64,000 nt of DNA from Beroe forskalii (Eukaryota > Ctenophora > Nuda > Beroida > Beroidae): contig WFMF01000285.1 of assembly GCA_011033025.1 (NCBI GenBank), positions 62,001 through 126,000 on the forward strand, given 5' to 3'. A model generated the notes under the pieces. That model made no database searches, was not told where the DNA came from, and saw only the letters and a program-made list of their open reading frames with translations. The position numbers and the translations under genes are program-made. This document shows, in pieces, positions 33,301-46,331 of this stretch. How positions within the stretch are numbered: position 1 is the first letter of the stretch; each line of letters begins with the position of its first letter.

Positions 33301-36300
33301 CAAGTATGAATTCTGTACTTTTTTATTCCTAAAACCGTTTGGACTTGGTATTTTGGAGTGATCGTAGTCCAACGGAAATTTCATTCCATAGAAGGTAGGG
33401 ACTCCATGAAAAACACTGCAGTTGAGTAGCGAAACCCTAATCTGACCCATTTCATCATTAATTCGAAGTGAACATACTACTATACTATCTGGAAGGCTTC
33501 TTCAAAGCATAAGTTCATTACAGATACCAGTTACCACTTTCACATCTACCTATCTATCTGAGTAGCTAGAAACCTATAAATACTTCCTTTAAACTACTCT
33601 AGAAGTTCACTATATTATGAAGTGTTCGACTAAATATACCATTCTCACACAAATAAGAATCCCTATATAATTAGCAGGTCAATATTGTGTAACTTCGTTA
33701 TCCCTTATTAATAATAGCAATGCTGTAAAACTTCTATTATAGGTGGTGGGGTTGATGGCAAGCTTCATATTATCAACTTATCAACATGGAGATTTTATTA
33801 ACTTACATGTCATGATGTAAAATAATAAGTCGTGGGACCTCTCCTTGAAGTTATAACTCCCTCTACATATTTGACAATAATTCAACCTCCATCAACTTAT
33901 CATACTTATCAGTACACCACTCAAATGCCGTGCAAATACCACCAGTAAATAACTCACTTATATTGCAGGCGCGAACAAATAGTGGAACTTTTTACGCCTG
34001 TGCAGATAAATTAACTTATATAGATAAATTAACTCACTTGCACTTTGAGAAATATCCTTATTCACGAAAGATAGGTATATTGGAGTAGGTATATTGTCCA
34101 GAAAGTAATAATTTATCCTTCGATAATGGAGTACACTTTAGCAAAGTTTAGGCAAAGTCAGAGGAATAACAATATTAAAATATCTATTGGAAATTATAAT
34201 CTGCATAATTTTTGGGGTTATTGTTCCTTTTTTTAAACGAAGTGACGCTATGTCAGGCTAACAATGTGCATGCATTTGCATACACTGTGCAATGAAGATG
34301 CACAGTGTACATGTGACGGGTGTTTTGAACGCGTGTAATGAGCAAAACTGAAGCTCCACACAGAAGCCTTGCAAGAGAAACATTGCAAAGAGATAGCGGT
34401 AATGACATCATTAATGGTCGAATGCAGGGCACAGCGCAAATATTTTAGGGATGAACTATCGTTACACTTTAGTGGTAGCATTGTTTTCAGAGCAAGTCTA
34501 TGGAATAGAGTAATAGGCCTGCTGTATTCTTTCAGGTGTGGATAACCAAGCCCAGCAGCCCATCTTATAGTATTGGGAGTTATCAGGTATCTCTTTGAAC
34601 TGTTCGTAGTTTTCAAACTCGTGATCATATACTCATATATCGTATTCCTCTTCCGATCTTAATACTGACGATATCAGTCCACTTGATGGTCTAGCCTTAG
34701 CTAACATTCCTCCAACAAGCGATTCCAAACGGCGACATTGAGACTTTGAGAGTTGTGTGTCCTTATTGTGTATTCCCCATGACTTATCATTGTCTAGTCA
34801 GATTATTTCAATGACGGGGGACATTGAATGACAGTTACTGAGTTACTGGTAGTGGCATTATTACTAAAGATAATACTGCAGTGTGCTACTACTACTGAAA
34901 ATACTGTAAAATGCAGCTGCAGCTTGTGTTCTGGTCTAGGTTTATAACACTTCGCAAGTTGAATATTTGCGCTAAAGAACCTTAGAGAAAGTGTCTTCAC
35001 TATAATTGTTCAGAGTTGAAAGTTGGTGACGGCATTATCATGGTATAGACTGGCGTACTGGTGACGATATATACCGGCACAGTACTATCATGTGTTATTG
35101 CAGCGTGGCGTACACCTTGAAGAATGATGCCACTATACAACTGCTGAAAGCTGAAAGATGAACTGTATATTCTTCCAATATCAATAATCACACATAATTA
35201 ATCCCAATTAATACGCAGCAGAGAGCTTTGTTATCATTTGGAGTTCAAAATTAAAATAGTGAATTCATACTTTCATACCGCGATTAAGTCCGACATAATT
35301 TCGAACCCAAACAGCTTATAATGATATATTTCGACTTGCATAACTTATAAATCCTTTGATGAGATAATAATATGATAATACTTTATACCGTTGACCTGTC
35401 CAGGTTTTGTACGGTTATCGCCGCATTATTGCGGTGAATTTGTGCTGTTAAAAGGGTTTTAAACCAGGCACCTAACCTGCATAACATTGTTGTTAAATAC
35501 GACACTGGCGCGTGTCAGGCTATCCCATAATCTTAATTACCAACACCAGTATGGTGTAAATGTGTGGTTGACAAGGTTTAACATGCTACAACACTGTATG
35601 TATGAGTGTAGGTGTGTATGTGCCAGAGTAAACCTGTATTAGGCGTGTGTATCTCACAGTAATAAAGTAATAAGACGATTTGGCGGTCTGTTTTGTCATC
35701 AAACCGTAGCTGCAGGTGTCTGCGAATGTCTGGTTAGAGTTTTCTGTCTGTCTGCCCGGAATTCTGCCTGGATGTTGGCGTGCATTGAGGTAGTGTGACA
35801 GAGAGTCAAATCAACACATCCGGTAGCTTGACATCAATTCCACATCATTTGAATTTTTCCATAGATGGGAGACCCTCCTCCATTGAACTATTTCGGCATA
35901 TTCCTCCTAGAACACTGAACACTGACCTTAAATACAGAGAAAAGGTCCTAAATGTTTAGCCGTGTCTCAAGACAGCACACCAACTCTTCAGAAAATGACG
36001 TCATTATCAGGGTGTAAGGTACTGACTTGTTGGCGTGGAGTCCATCCATGGGACTACACGGCCCCCCTAGAAATATTGACCTTAAACTCTTAGATTTTCT
36101 CAAAAATTTGAACATAGAAGTGAAAATTTAGTTCGTTTAGGTGTTTAGACAGAAATTTTCCTGAAATTCACCTTTTTAGAGTTGAATCAATGAATAAAAT
36201 ATGATTTTAGTCGTATTTTTATGCAAACGAAAAGTAGGGCTAGAAAATGAAAATTTGCTTCTGTAAATTTTGGCCTCTTCAGAAAGGCCCCGAAAAAATC

Positions 36301-37578
36301 AGGGGGCCTTGGTAATGAGATTTGTTGGCGTGGAGCAAATCACTCCTGTCTCCAGGATGCTTTCCACATGTTAGGTAATATTATATACAGAGCTCGTATG
36401 TGCTCATGTAATGTATATAAATATATATACTAGCTGCATCTGCCACCTGTCAACTGAAAACTCCGAAATAGCTAATTGCTTAATCCGAAAGAGGCAGGAT
36501 TCGGAGTTTTGCGACAACCACAAGTGTGACATTATTATAATATATCGTGTTATCATCAGGTTTATTCAATTTGCGCGTGTCTGCTTGTGGTGCGCGGCAC
36601 GCGTGTTTAGATATATATGTTCAAAAAGCATTATTTTGTTTGTAAGTTTGTGAGTCTGTTTGTGAGCCATTTCAAGCGCGTGTCTATTTGCTGTTTGTAG
36701 ATTGTTTGTAGGGTAGACTGTAGACTGTTTGTATTCATAGTGTAGACAATAGTTCTATACCTGTATACAGCGTGTCTGTTCTTTGTTTGACTGTTTAAGT
36801 CGCTGAAATGGAAGTTTTACACATTCGTCTGTATCTGTAAGTTAGTTCTAGTTCAAAGGTCTCTCCATTTGTGTTTGTGTCATCTGAGCTGGACCAGTCA
36901 CGATTCACGAGAGAAGTCGTATTACTCTCGTTGAAAAACGTTAATTGGAGTTGGACTCGTAACAAATCCTGAACTCGTATCGTCGACGGGAGACGTATTT
37001 TCTAGACATAAGAAAGATTTGAAATGCTGCAGATAAGTTGTAGACACGGAGTGAACAGTGTCAAGGGTTTTACATAAGTTGACATAGGAAACTTGGTGGA
37101 GGAAAATAAATATGTTATACAAAATGTGGTAGAACAGTGAAGTCACGTTCAAAATGGAGGAATGAAAGTTATAAGGTATCAAGTGACATTCCTCATGACA
37201 TCATAATATTGCCGATAGAGTTTTATTGCCAATGATTCTTCAGAGGATTGCTTCATTGATCTGCAGAAACAGATATATTTACTACCGAGGAAATACGAAT
37301 AACGAATGTTGCTCATGAAACAGGGGAATGTTTCTGTGGAAAATGTTTCTGTGGAAACAGAGAAATGTTGCTATGTTGCTGGGGGACAGAGAAATGTTGC
37401 TTTGGAAACAGGAAAATGTTGCTGGGGAAACAGGAACAAATTGTTATTGAAATAGAAAATTAATGTTGCTTGTGAGAATGTTGCCTGTGAGAATGTTGCT
37501 TGTGAGAGTGTTGCTTGTGAGAGTGTCACTTGTGAGAATGTTGCTTGTGAGAATAATGCTCCTGAGAATGTTGCTCAC
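30301..37578 (-). other. RasGAP intron without recognised genes
   Basis: AT-rich intron. It holds GATAATGACGTCAT sites at 31742, 32180 and 35995, and a related GTGACGTCACTATCAGGGC at about 32390. A duplicated ~70-base segment (GTGAATCTACTGGAGTGTGAAATAATGGTTGAC) lies near 32550-32700. A GTGAGAATGTTGCTT repeat lies at about 37460-37570 beside the donor at 37579. No supported exon was seen. Confidence 0.5.
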
Positions 37579-40500
37579 CATGGGATTGACGGAGTTGTCC
37601 GGGTGGCTCTCTGACTTGCTGTCCACACCATTGTTTATCTGAACTGACTGAGCCCGGTTTATGCCCAGGATAGCCCCAGCTTTCTCCGTCACTGTGGACT
37701 CGCTGAAACAGGAAGCATTGGGATCACTAATGGTTATTTAGCTTGAATTCTCCTTTTCCTACTGACGTGATACATACTACATAGTGCTATATACATACTC
37801 CATTTAGTGACAAGCAGGTTATGAGGAGTGATTGCCCGGATATAACAGGTAATTAGCTAATGGAGTGCTTATCATCTCACTAAATCATCAAAATGCAGCA
37901 AAACTCTAATGCATTATTCTCTTAATTCCAACGTCGTAAATCATCGTAACTCATCCGGATTTAACCAGTGGTGTTAATAGTCACTATATGCCACTCCAAA
38001 ACACGTCATTCTACCCAAGACAAAGTTAGGTATTCACACCAGTCTTAATAACTGCATAGCTCACTATTTCACGTTTTATACATGGCTCTATTACCCTATT
38101 ATCTCCGTACCACAGTCTCTGTACTACAACAGACCTTCTGCTTTTCAGGTATTCGCACCTTGTTAGAAAAGACTGCACACATATTAAGTGAATGCCTCCG
38201 CTTTTTCTGTTGTGAAATATACTCTTTTAGGAATTTAGGATAATATATGAAAAAATTTCGTAAAATGCCATTTTCCCCAGCATGAAATCTGCAAAACAAA
38301 AGCAACACGGAAGTCAGATCGCTTTGTAGAGAATTACAAACGTAAAATTAAAAACATAAAACACATGTAAATAGGGATACTGCGAGTGGGCACTGCGCAT
38401 GCTTTTGCTGTATACAAATAGGTAAACTCCCAGTAACAATGACAGCTTCAAGTGCTTTTGATCAAATAAAATTGACAATGTCCATTTAAATCTGCAGTCC
38501 TTTTTTGATCAATCAATAGCAAAACAATATGCAAGTTAGTAAGTCCCAAGGACTAAGGAGAATGTAAACGGTGTCTTAGGCAGCCCTTTCAAGAAAGAGA
38601 CAGATGCTGCGAGAAACAAGGCTGAATATTGAAAAATGGTGCTTTTGTTAGACTGCAGTTGCTACAGTCCTTTGTTGCGGTTGCTTCTAGAGTTCTAGTT
38701 CCTATAGCAACAGTTGCTGCAATGCTGCGGTTGCTGTAGTAACAGTTGCGTTTTGGTTGCTCTTAACTTACTCGATACATGATCTACACCGGTCAATACC
38801 CAGTATATTGATAGCTTTTTCTGTAGCAGAACGGTCCCTGATGAAATAATCAATAAATCTCTGGCATGAAATTAAATAGAACTATAATATTAATAACATA
38901 ACACTATTACAAAACTGAAATCGCGATATTTAATAACGAATCTTCTAATTTCGCATATTAATGCTACATGCTTCAACGCTCATGCTCATAACAGTAAAAT
39001 CAAAACACGAATATACTGGAATTGAATAATTCAAACAATTTAAATTTGAATTAGCATGTTCTGGTATGCTGAATTAAATCTTATTTTTATTTAAAGTTAT
39101 TTGGCCCATGCGATATTTTCTCAGAAGATAATTATAAAGTAATTTCGGAGTAGCCGAATCTCATAATCTAAAGGCAGTGGATAAGGTTAATAGAGATTGA
39201 TATTATTTTCAATTACAGCATTAATGAGAAGCATGAAGCCTCACTTTAGGATACAATAACACAGGTGTATCCAAAGGTTTGTATCATTTCTGTTGACTCT
39301 CCAGATTACTTCTGTCACAGTTGGCTACTTTAATACAAGGAAGTAAGCTACTTCAAGTAACAAACGCTCACTGGACGGTGAAGTTTAACACAAATTACAA
39401 CTTCCCTTCAGCTTCACTAATTCTGTCTTGGCGCTATTGAGCGTAGAATTTACCAAACAGATCCATGAATTATCGTAGTATTATATAGTGCCAGAAGTTC
39501 TCGAGTTGTTTCACAAAACAAGTTCTCTTGCTCTGTGCTTTGTGCGTGATATTAACACTTCTGGTATTGCCAAGGACACATTGGGCATGCTGGGTTGTTA
39601 AAAACATGTTGGACTCAATAGCTCACACTGTGAAATATTACTAAGGTATCTAATACCAATGTGTGAAGGTAGCTGTTATTAGGGAGAGAAAATAACCAAT
39701 AGAAATAAATTATTCCTTTGTGTTGGAGTTATGTGTCTGGGAATTCTGAATCTCTTCTCCAAGTGGGAACACTTTAAACTTCCTAAAAATAGCTTTCCTC
39801 CACAGATAAAGTGGAGTATTATCTTTAACAGTGACGAATGATTGCAGTACTTATCAATTGATAACTTTACAGTATCATGTTTCAATGATATCATCTGAAA
39901 AAGTCAATGAATATCATCGTATTCAGATTGGAATCCAGATAATGCAGCAAGAACTATTGAAGAAAATTTCAAATGTGCCTTGCTCATAGATCTTATTTCA
40001 TTTTGCTGTGAGGCAGCCAAGTGAAAACAATTTGGGTTCCATCGCATTTGGACTTCATCTTACCGCACACCAAAAAACAATTTACAACATAATCACAAAG
40101 AAGTTTTGTCGACCTTGGTCAACACGGCATCTTTATCAATTTGATAATTCGTTTGTATATGAAATATTTCGCGTCACATTATTGCCACATTCAACTGCAG
40201 TCTGCACTGTTTCTTGATTCCACACAAATGCAGAGTTCGTACAAAATTTATAAAACAGGGGTATATTCTTTTCATTTTGATAATTTTGTTTAAACTAATC
40301 GGTCGTGTACCTATATTCTGATGATAAATTTTAAACTGAATCTATCGACTTATCGATATACTCAAAGAGTGCTATTAGTCTTTGAGCACCGATAACGGTA
40401 AGAAATTTAAAAGGAAATTTATCATTCTTCAAAAGAGCTACAACCTTTGAAATGCATCATAGGGTGTAACTTAGACCTTCATGCTTTCATGTAAGGTTGT

Positions 40501-43500
40501 AAAAAGGCCGGACTTATCAAAGGTATCATAACTTAAAAATGGGCTTCTCAAAAATTTTAACATACAAGTTTCTTATCTCAGTACTTATCTCAGAATTTAT
40601 ATGAATTTGGCGCTATGGGAACAATAAAACATAATATTAAGTAATCATGAATTTTAGAAAACTATGTGATATGAAAATGGAAGAAAGGGCTTGATAATCG
40701 AAGAATCACCCATGAAATAAAAGAAGACACAAATTATTAAAATCATTAATTTCTCAGAAGAATATCAAGTCTCAAGGGAATTAGGAAGAGACAAATAATA
40801 TAATATAACCCAGTACTCGTTATGTACATTATATCAGATAAGAGTGATGCAGACAATGTGGCCACTCCCTCCCTCGAGATAACAGATAAAGTGTGATTTG
40901 ACCGGTCAAGCAGTAAACCAGTTACTTTAGTAGTAACAGATCACTATCAGCCACTTACGCACGGTATTTTAACATGTTTCTAGAAGGTGCTATGAGGTTT
41001 TCAGACAATAGGCAGAAAGAAAAAAACACCGCAGAATCTGAGAATGAAGTGCAATCTTAATCACAAGACTGCACCAAAAGGATGGTTGGGTATGCCAAGT
41101 ATACCAAAGGCAGTCTTACAAGATAAGGGACTGAGACCGGTGGATCCCCAACACAGACACCGCCTTGTCCATAGACACTTTCCTGACGCAGTTCCTACGA
41201 TCAGGCGAGTTGGGTGCCGAGATGCTGAGGGGTGGCAAGGGGTTACTGGAGTTAGAGATGCTGAGGGTGGCAAGGGGTTTAGAGATGCTGAGGAGTGGCA
41301 AGGGGATTAGAGATGCTGAGGAGTGGCAAGGGGGTTAGAGATGCTGAGTGGTGGCGAGGGGTTTAGAGATGCTGAGGGGTGGAAAGGGGTTAGAGATGCT
41401 GAGGGGTGGAAAGGGGTTAGAGATGCTGAGGGGTGGCAAGGGGGTTAGAGATGCTGAAGGGTGGAAAGGGGTTAGAGATGCTGAGTGGTGGCGACGGGTT
41501 AGAGATGCTGAGTGGTGGCAAGGAGCTTAGAAGTGAAGAGGGGTGGCAAGGGGTTAGAGTTGCTGAGGGGTGGCAAGGGGTTAAGAGATACTGAGGGGTG
41601 GCAGGGGTTTAAATTAGAGATGCTGGGGGGTGACGAGGGGTTTGAGATGCTGGGGGTATGTTGAGACATGGGACTACACCCCCTAGTCCTATGGATGAGG
41701 ATCAGCCTTGATATAGATTCCTGAAATCTTCCAGCTATCGCAGTATTCCTCCATCCCCCTAGAACAAATTTAATAAAATATTCCTGCGTATATTTGTGAG
41801 TAAATCGAATCAAACTCTACACCCAAAACACACGGCTTCATATAACCAGATTATTGTTTGTAACTGATACCGGGTGTAAGCAACACGTTATTGCTTTATT
41901 GGGTGTAATGTTATTGTGATGTGTGTAATGCCCCAAAAGTAGTGGCAGTTCCTCAAACATCGACACATTTGAAAACGACACGATGTTTAAATCAAGTTTA
42001 ATACTAAACCTTGATCACGTTTTTATTAACTAAAACTAAAATACATCTACTTCAAAAGAAATTTGGCGAGACCCTAATTCATAAACTGTACATTCATCAT
42101 GGTGATTGGCTTATTTCCTTGTCAGATTGGAAATTAAAATGTTCTGTGATGCTGTGATAGATTAAACGGGAACTATAAAATTTACAGTTTATTTCCGCGA
42201 GATTTCAAATAATGAACATTGTCCATTGACCATTATGGCAAATAGAATGGCTTGATTTGAAAGGAGTGTTTCAGCTTTTTGCATGGTGGGCTGTGCCTCT
42301 TCTGGCCTCATCTAGCTTTTCAGGGTGGTACATGTGGTACTTTATCAGTTCACGGGTGATTTTTCTTTACTTCATATGTTCAGACTTCAGCTATTTGATT
42401 TTATCCAACATCATCTTTACAAGATCTTTTATAAAGCACCATTATAAAGATTGCAATTTCTAAAAGTTCGTCTGGTCGATGATTCCCTTTACATGACTGA
42501 ACATGTTAACCTGCTACAACCGGTACTAGACAAGAGGAAAAGCCAGGTATTTACATACTACCAACTCTTGGCAGTATTGACTGGACAATACCCAGTGTGT
42601 CGTCACCACATCTTCTCTTTGAAACCCCACGCTGACGTCATCATCTGGCAGCACCTAGCATTGTGTGTTTCATTACGATGCATGAGACTCGAGCAACTTT
42701 CAACACGCGCCCACCGTATTTTGATCACTAATTATATTATGTTCCTGATCGCTAACTCTCGGAAGGGAGTATATTGAAGTATATTGGTCGGTAGGTGAGT
42801 AGCGAGCCTAGGAGATTACTAAATCTGGAGGCATATTACAACAGATAACATTTCCCGATTACATTGTCGGAGGCTGGTACATGACCGGTAGTAATGTCTT
42901 GATGTCTTGAGGGTAGTAATGTCTTGAGATGTTACCAAATCACTAATTCTCCCCCATGTTCGTGGTTATCTGAGCCACGTCACAAGCTCTGCAGTGCACG
43001 CTCCTGACAGCTGCCAGGCTACTTCAGCAGTAGTTCAGGGCAGTGTAATATTACACTGGTAAAAGAACTGAGCTGCAGGTCGTGTAGTGTGTTTACTGAG
43101 CTCGCTGGAATAGATTATCAGTTCTGCGAGCTGCCTGAGACGGTTTTAACCCTGAATCCGGGAAATTGTAAATGCTGTGACTAACACACGATTGAAGACA
43201 TTGTATTTCTTTTTCAAACAAAAGATAACGAAAAAAATTAAGATCGTAAGATACGAACTCATCACTCTAAACTCTTACTAAACTTCAAAACTATGAAATG
43301 AAAACAGTTTACGTTCCACTTTTAGGGAGCCTTCAGACCTCTAGGTACCAGCATGCTCCCTAACATTTAATTTCATTACACGCAGTACATCAGGTCAGTA
43401 CATCAGCACTCACTAGTCACTACGGGAAGATGGGTATGAAGGAAAAGGTACACTGTGACGCATATGGACCAGGTATTGCTATGTGTTGCTATAGGGAGCA

Positions 43501-45575
43501 GGTGTTGCTGCGTTGCTATAGAGAGCGTGTTGCTGTGTTGCTAAGGGAACATGTGTTGCTATCTGTTGCCAAGGGACCAGCTAAGGTTGGAAGTGAAGCA
43601 GGTGTTGCTGTATTGCTAAGGTGTTGCTATGTGTTGCTAAGAGACCAGGTGTTGCTATTAGAAGTGGGTGTTGCTATGTGTTGCTAAGTGCAGCAGGTGA
43701 GGCTGGAAGTGCAGCAGGTACATCTGTACATGTATGTATAGTGCACTCCTGTTGCCAGGGTGCTGTTGCCATGCGACAAGACCCCTCAAGGTGCAGCAGG
43801 TACAATGCACTTTACAATGTGCCGCACCCTAAGCTACACTCTCTTCATCAAAACATGTGGTGTCTTGTGCTGTAATTGTAATAAAGGGACCTATAAATAG
43901 CAGCCCCTTAGTTAGGTGCTAAGATGATAAGTACATGTGAGATACACACTTCTCATATGAGGTGTTAGAGGGGGTTCTCTATGCCCCAACTCAAGTAGAC
44001 ATCGTCCGGTCACAGAGCACTAGAGCAGTAGATAAATCAGAAGACTTTAACTTTAAGACGATGAACGCACTTCATGAAGGCTGAGGTTTGTAATAATGTA
44101 ACATTGCTACAACATGAGGGCCATTATAGCAGTATGGCATTCAGTCCTTTTATGTTCAAACAATGGTCATGGAACTTTTGTTTTACTCATGGCCTGACAA
44201 TACAGGTTCTAGACTTGGTGACTCGGTGAGTTAAGGAAGCTTGGAACTGTGCCAGCAAGGTTCGACAACAAGGCTCCTGAAACTAAGTATCAGCCGTACC
44301 TATACGCTTTACTGAGTTCTTATTGGTTTTTAAACTTATATTATAACCGTACCGATAGCCTAATAATACTGGTACGGGTCTGTTTCATAAGTATTGTTTC
44401 CAATATTTGCTGCAATGAAGCGCAGTAAATAACATCGCTTGTAGGAATTTGTGTGAGTTTGTGCTAGGTACAAATGGGAACTAACCATCCTAACTACAAA
44501 AGTAATGGGTACACTCTAAACTAGCCCTTTCGATGGTATCTATTGTCCATGGTAAGCTACGAAATTACATGACTTACAACCGCCTGCTTTTCTGAAAAAA
44601 CAAATATCATAAGGAAGTAGGAACTTACATCGACAATACAAGTTCTAGACTTGGTGACTCGGTGACTCAAGGAAGCATGAAGGGAAAACTTGTATCAATA
44701 ACTACTTGGGTCTATCATAGATGATAGAGCAAAGAGGGTAGTTTGGTGAGTGAATATATTGTCCTAAATGCTTAACTGGAATTTAAACTTCAGGATTTTT
44801 CGCAGGTTGCTAGAAAATGATAGAGCGTCAAAAGAGGCAAGAGCAATACTCTGAATCATAGACTGAAGATGAAGACTGAGTTTCAACCTTTTAGGACTGA
44901 GATTTATCAAGACTGAATAATTATGATGTATTCTGCTAGCTAAACTTCAGACTTTTTCAGACAGGAACTTCAAACAAGATCATGATGTCAATGATTTCCG
45001 GATGATGATGCGGATTGCAAATGTTGTTCTGATGTCTCCGTAAATTCAGGATGCGCACCTGATCTGATGAGTTGTTAACAATCTTAGGAAAACATTAAAA
45101 TTTATTTTATATTTATGTCTGGATGGAACCAGGTGATGAATTTTGGTTTTGCTGCTTGACGATTTGGCGAACTTTGGTTTTGCTCCGTCTGTGTTATGAA
45201 AGTTTAACTCCCTTCCCATCCTTGGAATGGTGTCATTCACGCACATGATAACCACAGTGTTATCCACTCTGTGGTTTTAGCAAGCAGGCCTAAATCAAAG
45301 CAGGATAAAATGAATGAAATTATTCATTATTTTAAGTTTAAATACTGTATTTAATTAACGAATCTTTGCTTGCGACAAATACTCAAATATTATGAGTTTA
45401 AATTTTGTAAATTATGATATTCATTATTATTTTGGACGGAAATGGCAGAACTTGATGACGTCATTATCATACCAAAACGTAGCTTGTTGATGACCCGGAA
45501 CCTCTTGTTTTCCTGCTTATACTCCAGTGTTTTCCTGCTCCAGTATTTCGTTTTCGGCTTTGTCTGCGAAGTCAT
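37579..45575 (-). CDS. N-terminal exons of the same RasGAP gene, with a ~22-residue repeat in three exons
   Basis: Predicted exons: 45575-45473 (ATG), 45266-45059, 41224-41120, 38837-38772, 37702-37579; the last joins in phase 0 to the PH exon starting at 29973. The three downstream exons each encode a related segment: KAVSVLGIHRSQS, KAINILGIDRCRS and KAGAILGINRAQS. All have acceptor and donor sites and matching phases (2, 2, 0), which is good evidence that they are real and arose by exon duplication. The pattern KAxxxLGIxRxxS is not one I recognise; RxxS may be a phosphorylation or 14-3-3 type site, but that is inference. The first two exons rest on splice sites and phase only (1, then 2). 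They are basic and Ser-rich (KSSSSKTK) and could be wrong. The 41224 acceptor could instead lie about 30 bases further in. Confidence 0.6.
41221..41655. repeat. ~16 copies of a 27-28 bp acceptor-bearing unit before RasGAP exon 41224
   Basis: On the minus strand each unit reads CCCTTGCCACCCCTCAG/CATCTCTAA: a pyrimidine tract, a CAG and CATCTC. The exon itself starts at the innermost copy (CCTCAG/CATCTCGGCACCC). At least ten units keep an intact CAG/CATCTC. Open frames through the array are repeat translations. Confidence 0.8.
41656..45058 (-). other. RasGAP intron without recognised genes
   Basis: It contains a GTTGCTA-rich stretch at about 43470-43790 (repeated GTGTTGCTATGTGTTGCTA). A duplicated ~35-base segment near 44200-44235 and 44635-44675 carries GTTCTAGACTTGGTGACTCGG. 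A 108-codon open frame at 42451-42777 has no splice or motif support. Confidence 0.45.
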
Positions 45576-46331
45576 AGACGCCCCCCAAGTCACGAGTTGG
45601 TAAGCACAGTATATAAACCGACCGAGGCTGTCACATACTAAATGCTTTTAACTTTGTTTTACAATAGTCAACGGTTAATCTGCAATGGAGCATGACGATA
45701 TATGAGCATAGTTTCATTTATTCTGAATTCTTTTGCTGAGATCCGAGATTGGAATGATTTGAGCTTTGTTTGACACATCCAGATCTGACACACATCAAGA
45801 TCTGCCATGACCCTTATTCCTTTCCTCATTTCTTTCGAACGTCTATTCTGCCAATTAAAGGAGTTATTGTCGATTCTGCAATTTATTATGATATTAGTGA
45901 TAAGAATTAAATAGAAAAGCCCACAGATGGTTATAAATCATAATACCAAGACGTTTGGAGAAATATTCTTAGACTTGGTATTTAATCAGTGATAACACTT
46001 GCGTTCCTTGATACGTATCTTTGTACACTAGAGAGCACCAAAACCACCGATATAGGTCTTCGTCAATCAACACCACAGTTTTCACCGACACAATAATTCC
46101 GTATTAACTGTATATTTACTTTTGATACATTCTGTCATACATTCAGAAAGTAGTTATATACCGCACAATAGACAATGGTCTTGCAAATTTGATAAGCGCC
46201 AGTTAATTTCCTAGGTTTCTCTCTATTAATACACATTAAAGGTGATATCATTTCATGCTACAACTTCAGGGAATTATATAATTCCTCTTTCCTCTTTTCT
46301 AGGGACCTTGGATAAGAGCTTTCAACACGGT
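45576..46331. promoter_or_regulatory. divergent promoter region between RasGAP and the secreted coiled-coil gene
   Basis: The two start codons (45575 minus, 46332 plus) lie about 750 bases apart, head to head. TATATAAA at 45610-45617 reads as a TATA-like box on either strand and lies 35 bases from the RasGAP ATG. A likely acceptor (CTCTTTTCTAG) ends near 46301, before the plus-strand ATG, so that gene probably has a spliced leader exon. Start sites are not proven. Confidence 0.4.

Noticed and set aside
41348..41530. Open frame with repeated EMLRGGKGL
   Set aside because: Translation of the acceptor-derived array on the opposite strand to the gene.
42451..42777. 108-codon plus-strand open frame
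   Set aside because: No domain, signal peptide or splice support; lies in a RasGAP intron of ordinary composition.
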